Below are positions 6,719 to 13,468 of a stretch of DNA of 13,652 bases, piece by piece. Below the pieces are notes generated by a model that was not told the origin of the DNA, searched no databases, and worked only from the letters and a program-made list of their open reading frames with translations. The position numbers and the translations under genes are program-made. Source of the DNA: an uncultured Ruminococcus sp. (GTDB lineage: Bacteria > Bacillota > Clostridia > Oscillospirales > CAG-382); the NCBI GenBank assembly GCA_902783535.1, contig CACZRJ010000072.1:1-13652 (forward strand), read 5' to 3'. The first letter of the stretch is position 1. Each line of letters starts with the position of its first letter.

Positions 6719-7309
6719 TCAATGACTTGCTTTCCTTTTTCTGTCCAGCGTTTCACGCCTTTTTTCGAGCGCAATGATCTTTTTGACCCGGCTGACCGTT
6801 TCATCAAGAACGAGATTTTCGACCGCATAGTCATACTGGTCCCTGTAGCTCATTTCCTCTTCATATCTTTTCAGCCTGATCTCAATGTCCTCGGGCTTGT
6901 CACCGCGGCCGAGAAGCCGTTTGACAAGGATCTCCTTGTCCGCGTAGAGGAAGATGGTGACGACCTTCATCTCGTCATGCAGAATGCGGCTGAGATTCAG
7001 AGCGCCCTTGACGTCGATGTCCTTCAGGATCGTTTTCCCTGTCTTCGCGGCATTCGCGAGGAGGACGCGGGAACTGCCGTAGTAATTCGTGTGAATGTGC
7101 TCGTACTCATACAGTTCTCCGGATGCGATCTTTTCCTTGAACTGCTCATGCGTCAGATAATGATAAGGAAAGCCTTCCCGCTCGCCGGGGCGCATGTCGC
7201 GCGTCGTATACGTCGGCATCAGGACATATCTCGAGTTTTTCTGCGACAGCAGGATGTTCATGACCGTGTTTTTGCCCACCGCGGAGCAGCCGGATAGTAT
7301 TACAAACAT
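6719..7309 (-). CDS. gmk: Guanylate kinase family protein
   Basis: A 196-residue P-loop kinase, the normal length for guanylate kinase, which phosphorylates GMP to GDP with ATP. The P-loop is GCSAVGKNT (7-15). The GMP-binding part is well kept: TYTTRDMRPGEREG (33-46) with R37 and R40, the segment EHIHTNYYGSSR (70-81), and KDIDVKGALNL (96-106). The lid/arginine part is RLLGRGDKPEDIEIRLKRYE (131-150). Two P-loop positions are unusual: Cys instead of the common Pro after the first Gly, and Asn after GK where Ser or Gly is typical. It could be the main enzyme or a second, specialised copy, since gmk in Bacillota commonly sits beside rpoZ, which is absent here. AAGGAGG lies 6 nt before the ATG. 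It is co-transcribed with the downstream lipoprotein gene. Confidence 0.85.
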   Translation of the reverse strand: MFVILSGCSAVGKNTVMNILLSQKNSRYVLMPTYTTRDMRPGEREGFPYHYLTHEQFKEKIASGELYEYEHIHTNYYGSSRVLLANAAKTGKTILKDIDVKGALNLSRILHDEMKVVTIFLYADKEILVKRLLGRGDKPEDIEIRLKRYEEEMSYRDQYDYAVENLVLDETVSRVKKIIALEKRRETLDRKRKASH

Positions 7310-7354
7310 GACGGGCCTCCTTCGTCAAAACGGACAGGTATCAATATGATATGA

Positions 7355-7382
7355 AGTATAATCATCTTTGATGAAAAGTCAA
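7355..7382 (-). promoter_or_regulatory. Promoter of the gmk-like/lipoprotein operon
   Basis: Minus strand: -35 TTGACT (7377-7382), 16-bp spacer, -10 TATACT (7355-7360). The -35 and most of the spacer lie inside the last codons of the upstream radical SAM gene, so the kinase gene can be expressed independently. The remaining interval to the kinase start is about 45 bp and ends in a strong AAGGAGG ribosome site. No terminator is seen between the two genes. Confidence 0.7.
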
Positions 7383-8300
7383 GTATTCTCCCTGACGGAG
7401 CCCGACTTTATCGAAATGATTCCGCAGAGAATTCAGCACGTGTTTTTTGTCTCCGCTCCATTTGGGAGCGATCAGCGTCCGCTTGTATCCGTCTCCCGTC
7501 ATACGGCCGACGGAAATCCCGGGGTCCAGCCACCGGATGCATTCCGTAAGAATGCGCATGTATTCGGGGAGCGAAAAAGTCGCGATCAGTCCTTTTCCGT
7601 ATTCTTCCGCATACCGCGTTCCTTTCAAAATGTGAAGCATATGAAATTTCACGCAGTCGGTCTTTCCGTTCACAAAGCGTACGGACTCAAAGATCTGCTC
7701 AGGCGTCTCTCCCGGCAGTCCGATGATCAGGTGCGTCGTGACGCGGATCCCGTGATCTCTCAATTTTTCAGCCGCTTCCGCATAGACGGACGACGGATAT
7801 CCTCTGCCGAACGAAGACGCAATCACGTCGTTTGCAGTCTGCAGCCCCAGTTCCACCCATACGGGTTTCACTCTCGCGTATTCGGAGAGCATCTCAACGA
7901 TATCGTCAGGCAGGCAGTCCGGTCTGGTGCCGACAGACATCCCGCATACGAGCGGGTGTGTGATTGCCTCATCAAAAACAGTCTTCAGGCATCCTGACGG
8001 CGCGTAGGTATTCGTGTGATCCTGAAAGTACGCGATCAGAGAAGGAAGGTTGCCGTTACCCTGCTGACCCGCAGGCAGTTTGCTTCGGACGCGGAGCGCG
8101 GCCGCTTCGATACGTTGAGAAACGCTTCCTACGGATTCGGAGAATTCTCCGGAACCCGTGCAGAAGGCGCATCCGCCTGCTCCGAGCGTGCCGTCCCTGT
8201 TCGGGCAGGTGCAGTTTGCGCTGAGAGATACTTTATAGGCTTTTCTCCCGAACAGTTTTCTGTATTCTTCGTTTTGCGTGTAAATGCTGCTTGTTTTCAT
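7362..8300 (-). CDS. Radical SAM protein, TIGR01212/COG1242 (YtqA/YhcC) family
   Basis: A 312-residue protein if started at ATG 8300, matching the usual 300-320 residues of this family. The iron-sulphur motif is CX11CX2C: C32 in CTCPNRDGT, then C44 and C47 in GGCAFC, as expected for YtqA/YhcC. Further family features are the GMSVGTRPDCLPDD segment, ELGLQTAND, and HLIIGLPGET. The enzyme should bind a 4Fe-4S cluster and S-adenosylmethionine; the substrate is not established to my knowledge, with a role in RNA modification often guessed. The frame continues up to an ATG at 8372, but the additional 24 residues have no family counterpart, their region carries regulatory dyads, and AGGA lies 8 nt before ATG 8300. 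It is divergent from the GHL10 gene. No convincing minus-strand promoter is visible. Confidence 0.88.
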   Translation of the reverse strand: MKTSSIYTQNEEYRKLFGRKAYKVSLSANCTCPNRDGTLGAGGCAFCTGSGEFSESVGSVSQRIEAAALRVRSKLPAGQQGNGNLPSLIAYFQDHTNTYAPSGCLKTVFDEAITHPLVCGMSVGTRPDCLPDDIVEMLSEYARVKPVWVELGLQTANDVIASSFGRGYPSSVYAEAAEKLRDHGIRVTTHLIIGLPGETPEQIFESVRFVNGKTDCVKFHMLHILKGTRYAEEYGKGLIATFSLPEYMRILTECIRWLDPGISVGRMTGDGYKRTLIAPKWSGDKKHVLNSLRNHFDKVGLRQGEYLTFHQR

Positions 8301-8313
8301 GCGGTCCATCCTG

Positions 8314-8332
8314 TTTCCGGCAATACCGGAAA
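8314..8332. repeat. 7-bp dyad upstream of the radical SAM gene
   Basis: TTTCCGG-CAATA-CCGGAAA forms a perfect 7-bp inverted repeat with a 5-nt centre. It lies 14 bp before the radical SAM start and overlaps the left arm of the larger inverted repeat at 8328-8378. It has no U tract, so it is not a terminator; it could be an operator or a hairpin near the ribosome site of the radical SAM mRNA. Confidence 0.5.
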
Positions 8333-8378
8333 AATGCAAAAATTGCTCGTCAATCCCGAAAAAGAGTTGCATTTTTCC
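8328..8378. repeat. Perfect 12-bp inverted repeat in the divergent control region
   Basis: The left arm GGAAAAATGCAA (8328-8339) is the exact reverse complement of the right arm TTGCATTTTTCC (8367-8378), with 27 bp between them. The right arm contains the -35 box of the GHL10 promoter. The arm centres are 39 bp apart, close to a whole number of helical turns (3.7). Two copies of one half-site in opposite orientation between divergent genes suggest a shared regulator binding both copies, possibly with looping. The regulator is unknown. Confidence 0.6.
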
Positions 8379-8395
8379 TTTCTGTGCCGTACAAT
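8367..8395 (+). promoter_or_regulatory. Promoter of the GHL10 gene
   Basis: Plus strand: -35 TTGCAT (8367-8372), 17-bp spacer, -10 TACAAT (8390-8395). It is a strong match with ideal spacing. The -35 box is part of the 12-bp inverted repeat, so a protein bound there would compete with RNA polymerase. The predicted transcript starts near 8402, giving a 30-nt leader. Confidence 0.8.
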
Positions 8396-8431
8396 GACAT
8401 TTGAAAAGAAAAACGGAGGCTGAGTATTACT

Positions 8432-9958
8432 ATGAAGAGCTACCCGATCGCACATATCAACGGCGCCCGCGGCGAAGACGAACTCGTGATCTATCAGGGC
8501 ACCGGAACGACAAACACGAACCGTTACGGACTGGAAGCATGCGTGCTGAACGGACGCGTCGTCAAATTCGGAAAAAACAACAACGCGATTCCGGAAAACG
8601 GATATGTCATTTCCGGGCACGGGAAAGCTGCCGGATTCCTGTCGGAAAACGCCTGCTACGGCGCGGCAGTCGTGTGGGATCCCGAGCGTCAGACGATCAG
8701 TTTTATCGTTGACAGCGAAACCAAGCGCAAAACGGCGGAAGATGCCTGCGAGCGGATACGTGTCCGCATACGTTCCCTGGAAAGCAGGCACATCCCTTAC
8801 GATGCTGCGGCGACGAAAAAGATCCTGAGCCGTGCCGAAACGCTGATCTTCCAGAACAAGCAGGAGACGGCGTCTTCCGTTCTCGAGGAGGCATACTATC
8901 TGACGACCGAACCCAAGCGTGACGAAGTCAGGGCCGTTTGGCACAGACCGACCGAGCATTCCGAGGAAGAAGTCGAAGCGACCGTCAGAAGATTCGCCGA
9001 AGCGGGATTCAACCTTTTCCTTCTCGAGACCAATTACGAAGGCTACGCAACGACCGCGAGGCTGGCGCATCCGTGGCTCCCCGTCAGGAAAGGATTCGAG
9101 CACTTCGATATCCTGGACGCATTCATCAAAGCAGGAAAGAAATACAATGTCCGCATGCACGTCTGGTTCGAGGACTTTTTCTACGGCGTCGAAGGATACG
9201 GTTGTCCGATCATGGAGTATTATCCGGAATACATGGCCAGGAGGAAAGACGGCGGCCTGCTGCACGACGGCTACGACAGCTTTTATTTCCTGAATCCGTC
9301 CATGCCGGAAGTGCAGAAGCTTCTTCTTGACGAGATCAGGGAGATCCTTGACAATTACGAATTCGACGGATTCCAGCTGGACTACATCCGTTATCCGGTC
9401 ATGAAGGGCGTCGACAGGTCCGCGGGATTTGAGCCGTATACGAAGGCGGCTTTCCTGAAGGAGACCGGGATCGACGTCGACCTGATCCTGGATACCGGTT
9501 CGGAAGAATGGAAATCGTTTACGGATTGGAGAACAGCCAGAGTGACCGCCTATGTGAAGTCCGTTCGCGAACTGATGAACAGCTACCGTGAAAAAGGGCG
9601 CAGCATCATTCTTTCGACCGCCGTTTTCGGCGTTCCCGGAGAAGCGATCCGGCTGAAATGCCAGGATTGGGGCACCTGGGTCAAGAACGGCTGGCTTGAC
9701 GCCATCTATCCGATGGCCTATCTGGACGACGCGGAAGACGTCGGAGAGGAAGTCAGGAACATGGTCGTCAATTACGGGGAGTCGCCGAACATCTCGGGAC
9801 TCGCGCCGATGTACAATCATCTCCCCTACATCGAAACGACGAAACAGGTCGAGGAATGCAGAAAGGCCGGCGCGGCGGGCGTTGCGTTCTTCTGCGCACG
9901 AAGCTTCGACGACGAACAGCTGAACAAGTTGAAGAAAGGCGTTTTCAGGGAAGCCTGA
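8432..9958 (+). CDS. Family 10 glycosyl hydrolase-like protein (GHL10, PF02638), no export signal
   Basis: A 508-residue two-domain protein. The N-terminal domain (about 5-95) has the pattern NGARGEDELVIYQGTG, TNTNRYGLEACV, IPENGYVISGHGKAAGFL, found ahead of GHL10 domains. A helical linker (100-160) follows. The C-terminal TIM barrel (about 162-500) is of the YngK/DigH type: AVWHRP (168-173), RFAEAGFNLFLLETNYEGY, NVRMHVWFE (239-247), the conserved FDGFQLDYIRYP (311-322) with D317 as candidate catalytic or binding residue, and WLDAIYPMAY (421-430). Characterised relatives act on peptidoglycan glycan strands outside the cytoplasm. This protein has no signal peptide, and a stop codon at 8402-8404 excludes an N-terminal extension that could hold one. 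GGAGG is 12 nt before the ATG, longer than usual. Cytoplasmic action on imported sugars is possible; the substrate is not known. Confidence 0.88.
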   Translation: MKSYPIAHINGARGEDELVIYQGTGTTNTNRYGLEACVLNGRVVKFGKNNNAIPENGYVISGHGKAAGFLSENACYGAAVVWDPERQTISFIVDSETKRKTAEDACERIRVRIRSLESRHIPYDAAATKKILSRAETLIFQNKQETASSVLEEAYYLTTEPKRDEVRAVWHRPTEHSEEEVEATVRRFAEAGFNLFLLETNYEGYATTARLAHPWLPVRKGFEHFDILDAFIKAGKKYNVRMHVWFEDFFYGVEGYGCPIMEYYPEYMARRKDGGLLHDGYDSFYFLNPSMPEVQKLLLDEIREILDNYEFDGFQLDYIRYPVMKGVDRSAGFEPYTKAAFLKETGIDVDLILDTGSEEWKSFTDWRTARVTAYVKSVRELMNSYREKGRSIILSTAVFGVPGEAIRLKCQDWGTWVKNGWLDAIYPMAYLDDAEDVGEEVRNMVVNYGESPNISGLAPMYNHLPYIETTKQVEECRKAGAAGVAFFCARSFDDEQLNKLKKGVFREA

Positions 9959-9968
9959 GCATCTTTCC

Positions 9969-11192
9969 TCAGATGACCTGGAACAGATAAAACTTCAGAT
10001 ATTCGGTCTCCGGAACGTTCCACAGGATGGGATGGTCCGGAGACTGTTTTCTTCCTTCGATCTGGCGGAGCTGAACGGAGGCGGCGGCAGCGGATTCGGA
10101 CAGCATCGTACGGAAAAGCCCGTCCGTCATGAAATGAGAGCAGGAGCAGGTCGCGAGATATCCGCCCCGAGGCAGAAGCCTCATTGCGAGCGTATTCAGG
10201 CGCTTGTATCCCGAAAAAGCATTCTGGACTGTTTTTGCGCTCTTGGTGAACGCGGGCGGATCAAGAATGATCAGATCATACGGGTTCCCGCCCTTTTTCA
10301 GCTGGTCCTCAAGATAATCAAACATATCGGCGCAGACGAAGCCGATCCTGTCCTCCATCCCGTTCAGAGAAGCGTTTCTTCGCGCAGAATTCAAAGCGTC
10401 CTCGGAACAGTCCAGTGCGGTCGCGGCAGACGCGCCGCCGGCCAGGGCGTTCATGGCGAACGCGCCGGTATGCGTGCAGCAGTCGAGAACACGCTTCCCT
10501 CCGGCGATCCTTCTGACGGAATCCCGGTTGAATTTCTGGTCAAGGAAAAAGCCGGTTTTCTGGCCGTGGACGTAGTCGACTTCGAACCGCAAACCGTTTT
10601 CCGTGATCAGCGCCTTCCCGTCCGGGCTCGCCGACTCCCCCGGAAAATGGAAGTATCCGGTATGGACGGCCATGCCCTCCTTTTCGCGCAAAGGCGAATC
10701 GTTTCTCTCATAGACGCAGCTGACATTCTCGCCGGATTCCGAAAGCACGCGGATCAGAAGCCGGAAGAGCATGTCCTTGCGCTGTTCGATGCCGAGCGAA
10801 AGCACCTCCGTGACGATTACGCTGCCGAATTTGTCGACCGTCCATCCGGGAAACTGATCCGCTTCGCCGAAAATCAGACGGCAGCAGGACAGGTCCCCGC
10901 TCATGACCGTTTTTCTGTATTCGACCGCGTAGCGGATGCGCCTTTCCCAGTATTTCTCGTCGTACGACTGATTCGCATCTCTGCAGAAAACCCTGACGCG
11001 GATCTGGGACACGTCGTTCACGAACCCGGCACCAAGCCATTTTCCTTTCGGATTCAGGACGTCGACGACGTCTCCGGAAACGTACGTTCCCGAAGAAGAG
11101 ACGACGTCATCCGCATAGACCCACGGATGCCCGTTCCTGATGCTTTTTTCCGCTTTTGCGTTCACTGTCAGTCTGCAGTTCATTTCCTTCAT
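9969..11192 (-). CDS. RlmI-like 23S rRNA (cytosine-C5) methyltransferase, PUA + SAM-MTase
   Basis: A 407-residue class I SAM-dependent RNA methyltransferase of the RlmI/YwbD group (COG1092), likely placing m5C in 23S rRNA. The N-terminal PUA domain (about 5-75) begins KAEKSIRNGHPWVYADDV. The middle EEHD-like domain holds FGEADQFPGWTVDKFG (108-123). The catalytic domain has HGQKTGFFLDQ (209-219), the SAM motif VLDCCTHTGAFAM (235-247), LDCSEDAL (260-267), the target-base motif DPPAF (311-315), and TCSCSHFM (348-355), whose cysteines include the expected nucleophile (likely C351). The start is ATG 11192, with AAAGG 8 nt upstream; the internal ATG at residue 4 has no useful ribosome site. It converges on the GHL10 gene with a 10-bp gap containing no clear terminator, only a 5-bp CTGAG/CTCAG dyad. 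The exact target position may differ from E. coli C1962. Confidence 0.92.
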   Translation of the reverse strand: MKEMNCRLTVNAKAEKSIRNGHPWVYADDVVSSSGTYVSGDVVDVLNPKGKWLGAGFVNDVSQIRVRVFCRDANQSYDEKYWERRIRYAVEYRKTVMSGDLSCCRLIFGEADQFPGWTVDKFGSVIVTEVLSLGIEQRKDMLFRLLIRVLSESGENVSCVYERNDSPLREKEGMAVHTGYFHFPGESASPDGKALITENGLRFEVDYVHGQKTGFFLDQKFNRDSVRRIAGGKRVLDCCTHTGAFAMNALAGGASAATALDCSEDALNSARRNASLNGMEDRIGFVCADMFDYLEDQLKKGGNPYDLIILDPPAFTKSAKTVQNAFSGYKRLNTLAMRLLPRGGYLATCSCSHFMTDGLFRTMLSESAAAASVQLRQIEGRKQSPDHPILWNVPETEYLKFYLFQVI

Positions 11193-11241
11193 ATGCGTCG
11201 CCTTTCAACATGAGCTGATGATGCCGGATGATTCCGCCGCT

Positions 11242-11271
11242 ATACTACCACAACGGAGGAGCAGAATGCAA
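11242..11271 (-). promoter_or_regulatory. Promoter of the RlmI-like gene
   Basis: Minus strand: -35 TTGCAT (11266-11271), 18-bp spacer, -10 TAGTAT (11242-11247). The -35 is good; the -10 matches four of six positions. The predicted leader is about 43 nt. The 208-bp divergent region 11193-11400 holds this promoter, the dut promoter and a possible 32-codon frame (see findings). Confidence 0.55.
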
Positions 11272-11336
11272 GAACCGCCGGACCTCTTTTTGACCGGATT
11301 CGTGAAAATGTTTTTCGTCCGAAACGAAAGAAACGG

Positions 11337-11365
11337 TTGCAATGTCTTCCCGGAGGCATTATAAT
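11337..11365 (+). promoter_or_regulatory. Promoter of the dut operon
   Basis: Plus strand: -35 TTGCAA (11337-11342), 17-bp spacer, perfect -10 TATAAT (11360-11365). The predicted start is near 11372, giving a leader of about 29 nt with AAGGAG at 11386-11391, 9 nt before the dut ATG. No operator dyad is obvious, which fits a housekeeping gene. Confidence 0.85.
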
Positions 11366-11400
11366 CGTATCGGAAAGAATGACGCAAGGAGAACTTTGCC

Positions 11401-11847
11401 ATGCCGAACAGTCTTCAGGTCAAGGTCGTGAAGACAGACGAGAGAGCCGTCCTGCCCGCCTATGCGACCGCGCATGCGGCCGGAGCAGACCTGTGTATTC
11501 TGTCTGACGTCCCGGTCGTCATCAGGCCGCACGAAACGGTCCTGGCGCATACAGGACTATCCATGGAGATCCCGGAAGGATATGCCGGGTTGATTTTCGC
11601 ACGCAGCGGGCTGTCGACAAAAAGAGATCTCGCCCCCGCAAACAAGGTCGGCGTCATCGACTCGGACTATCGCGGAGAGATCATGGTCCCGCTGCACAAT
11701 CACGGCGAAACAGCGCAGACGGTCATGCCGGGAGAGCGTATCGCGCAGATGCTTTTCCTGGAGTGCGGGAAAGCGGCCTTTATCGCGTCCGACGCGCTTG
11801 AGGGATCCGAGCGCGGCGCCGGCGGATTCGGATCGACAGGAACGTGA
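11401..11847 (+). CDS. dut: Deoxyuridine 5'-triphosphate nucleotidohydrolase (dUTPase)
   Basis: A 148-residue trimeric dUTPase that hydrolyses dUTP to dUMP and pyrophosphate, keeping uracil out of DNA and providing dUMP for thymidylate. All five family motifs are present in order: I AAGADLCI (26-33), II RSGLS (68-72), III GVIDSDYRGEI (84-94) with the catalytic D87, IV GERIAQM (111-117), and V RGAGGFGSTG (138-147), the flexible C-terminal arm that closes the active site. Length is typical of bacterial enzymes. It is the first gene of an operon with a HAD phosphatase, whose ATG overlaps the dut stop codon (TGATG). Confidence 0.97.
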   Translation: MPNSLQVKVVKTDERAVLPAYATAHAAGADLCILSDVPVVIRPHETVLAHTGLSMEIPEGYAGLIFARSGLSTKRDLAPANKVGVIDSDYRGEIMVPLHNHGETAQTVMPGERIAQMLFLECGKAAFIASDALEGSERGAGGFGSTGT

Positions 11848-12524
11848 TGGAAAACATTCACAACCAGGCACCCTGCCTGCTGTTCGACCTGGACGGAACG
11901 CTTGTCAACACGACGGAAGGCGTTTTGAAATGCGTGGTTCACGCCCTGAAAAAAATGTGCAGACCGATCCCCTCTCAGGAACAGCTGAAAAAATACATGG
12001 GACCGCCGCTGACGGAATCCTTCCGAACGTTCGCGCACATGACGCCGGAAGATGCCGTCCGGGCGGAGCAAATTTACAGAAACAGATACAGACGCTACGG
12101 CAAAAATGAGATCTCTGAATACCCCGGGATCCGTTCGCTGCTGGAAGAACTGCATTTGTCCGGCCGCCGGATGGCAGTCGCCACCTCGAAACTGGAAAAA
12201 ACGGCCGTCGGCGTCCTCGATTCTCTCGGATACCTGCCGTTTTTCGAAACCGTGTCAGGCTCGACCCCGGACGGAAAGGTCAGTTCAAAGCCCGACGTCA
12301 TCAAACAGGCGATGGAGCGGCTGGGCATTCATGATCCTACCGCCGTCTGGATGATCGGAGACAGAAAATATGACATTCTCGGCGCCAAAGCGCTCTATAT
12401 AAAATCTGTCGGCTTTTATACCGGAAACGCGGAAGCGGGCGAAATGGAAGCGGCCGGAGCCGACTTCATCGCGCATTCATCCGGAGAACTCCGGGACATC
12501 CTGCTGAAAATACATGAAACATAA
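11847..12524 (+). CDS. HAD-family phosphatase, 5'-nucleotidase-like (HAD-IA) subgroup
   Basis: A 225-residue cytoplasmic HAD hydrolase. Motif I is LLFDLDGTLV (11-20) with nucleophile D14 and acid/base D16; motif II is ATSK (112-115); motif III lysine is K148 in VSSKPDVI; motif IV is MIGDRKYDILGAK (169-181) with D172 and D176. The alpha-helical C1 cap holds the GPPLTESF pattern (52-59). That cap, YPGIRSLLEEL and the GSTPDGKVSSK stretch match the 5'-nucleotidase-like subgroup of phosphoglycolate-phosphatase relatives. The ATG at 11847 shares its A with the dut stop TGA, so translation is coupled; a GTG one codon earlier is possible but less likely. Next to dUTPase, a role in dephosphorylating dUMP or other nucleoside monophosphates is a reasonable inference; general sugar-phosphate or phosphoglycolate phosphatase is the alternative. 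Confidence 0.88.
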   Translation: MENIHNQAPCLLFDLDGTLVNTTEGVLKCVVHALKKMCRPIPSQEQLKKYMGPPLTESFRTFAHMTPEDAVRAEQIYRNRYRRYGKNEISEYPGIRSLLEELHLSGRRMAVATSKLEKTAVGVLDSLGYLPFFETVSGSTPDGKVSSKPDVIKQAMERLGIHDPTAVWMIGDRKYDILGAKALYIKSVGFYTGNAEAGEMEAAGADFIAHSSGELRDILLKIHET

Positions 12525-12538
12525 AAAGGTGAAATGAC

Positions 12539-13402
12539 ATGAACCTCATCGACGGCAATCAGAAGTCGCTGGCAAAAAACTGGAAGTGCGGAATGTCGAC
12601 CAGCGCGTTCGGGTATCTGGACGAAACCGTTTTCCGCGCGTATGCAGAGAGCAATATCCGGGTCATGGAAATCTCGCTGTCCGAAATTCAGACAGACAGT
12701 CTGAACTGGAAAGCGCTTCCTGTACTTTCCGAATCTCACGGCGTCGAGATCCGCTCCCTTCACCTCCCCTTTTACCCTTTTGAACATAACAACCTCGCAA
12801 GCTTCGACGCGAACGTGAGAAAAATGACGATCGATGCGCACCTTGAGAGGATCAGGCATATGAGCGAAGCGGGCATCCGCATCGCCGTTGTCCATCCGAG
12901 CGGAGAGCCGAACAGCCCGGAAGGAAGGCGGGAGCAGCTGAAGATCTGTCGGGATTCACTTGCTTCTCTCGCCGAGGCCGCATCGGCATACGGCGTTTCC
13001 GTCGCGGTGGAAGACCTGCCCCGGACCTGCCTCGGAAACTGCAGCTCGGAAATCCTGTTCCTGACTGAGTCGCACCCCAATCTCTGCGTCTGCTTCGATA
13101 CGAATCATCTCCTGACGGAGACAAACCACAGTTTCATTTCCGCCGTCGGAGGCAGAATCAAAACGATTCACGTTTCCGACTACGACATGGCGGACGAAAA
13201 GCACTGGCTCCCCTATGAAGGAAAAACCGACTGGGTGGAACTCGTGACGGATCTTGAAAACGCAGGATACGACGGACCTTTTCTGTATGAGGTCCCCATG
13301 AAATGTCCGCGCACACTGAACCGCAGGGATCTTGTTCCGGGAGACTACTACGCCAACTATCTCGCGTGCATTTCAAAGAAACGCCCTTCTCCGATTCAGT
13401 AG
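12539..13402 (+). CDS. Sugar phosphate isomerase/epimerase, xylose-isomerase-like TIM barrel
   Basis: A 287-residue protein of the AP-endonuclease-2/xylose-isomerase-like superfamily (PF01261). Expected metal and catalytic residues at the ends of the beta strands: H75 in SLHLPF, H119 in VVHPSGEP, E158 in AVEDLPRT, D187 and H190 in CFDTNHL, H211 and D214 in IHVSDYD, and E251 in LYEVP. No signal peptide, so it acts in the cytoplasm. The barrel could also fit hydroxypyruvate isomerase or IolE/IolI-type enzymes; DNA endonuclease IV is unlikely because the additional zinc ligands and length do not match. It begins 14 nt after the HAD stop, with AAGGTGA 7 nt before ATG, so it is the third gene of the dut operon. 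The actual sugar is not predictable from sequence. Confidence 0.85.
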   Translation: MNLIDGNQKSLAKNWKCGMSTSAFGYLDETVFRAYAESNIRVMEISLSEIQTDSLNWKALPVLSESHGVEIRSLHLPFYPFEHNNLASFDANVRKMTIDAHLERIRHMSEAGIRIAVVHPSGEPNSPEGRREQLKICRDSLASLAEAASAYGVSVAVEDLPRTCLGNCSSEILFLTESHPNLCVCFDTNHLLTETNHSFISAVGGRIKTIHVSDYDMADEKHWLPYEGKTDWVELVTDLENAGYDGPFLYEVPMKCPRTLNRRDLVPGDYYANYLACISKKRPSPIQ

Positions 13403-13420
13403 ATTCATTATTCCGGAATG

Positions 13421-13454
13421 AAAAAGACGCTCCGCAGCAGCCGGGCGTCTTTCA
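13421..13454. terminator. Bidirectional rho-independent terminator
   Basis: AAAGACGC (13423-13430) pairs with GCGTCTTT (13445-13452); a further CCG (13432-13434) pairs with CGG (13442-13444) across a single bulged T, leaving a 7-nt loop. A-rich sequence on the left and TTTCAATTT on the right give a U-rich tail in both directions. It lies 18 bp after the isomerase gene and about 15 bp after the ABC ATPase gene, so it serves both convergent units. Confidence 0.85.
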
Positions 13455-13468
13455 ATTTCGTCTCCGTG

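Noticed and set aside
8301..8372. 24-residue N-terminal extension of the radical SAM protein (start at ATG 8372)
   Set aside because: The family begins near MKTSSIYTQNEEYRKLFG, a ribosome site fits ATG 8300, and the extended region is occupied by regulatory dyads and the opposite promoter.
8297..9820. 507-codon minus-strand frame opposite the GHL10 gene
   Set aside because: It is antisense to a clear GHL10 protein in the same region, has no recognisable domain, and its composition (rich in Arg, Val, Phe, Asp) is that of a complementary-frame shadow.
9954..9979. Terminator between the convergent GHL10 and RlmI-like genes
   Set aside because: Only a 5-bp CTGAG/CTCAG dyad without a U tract; the genes are 10 bp apart and may terminate inside each other.
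10032..11213. 393-codon plus-strand frame opposite the RlmI-like gene
   Set aside because: It is antisense to a well-recognised methyltransferase with all motifs; no family features and no ribosome site of its own.
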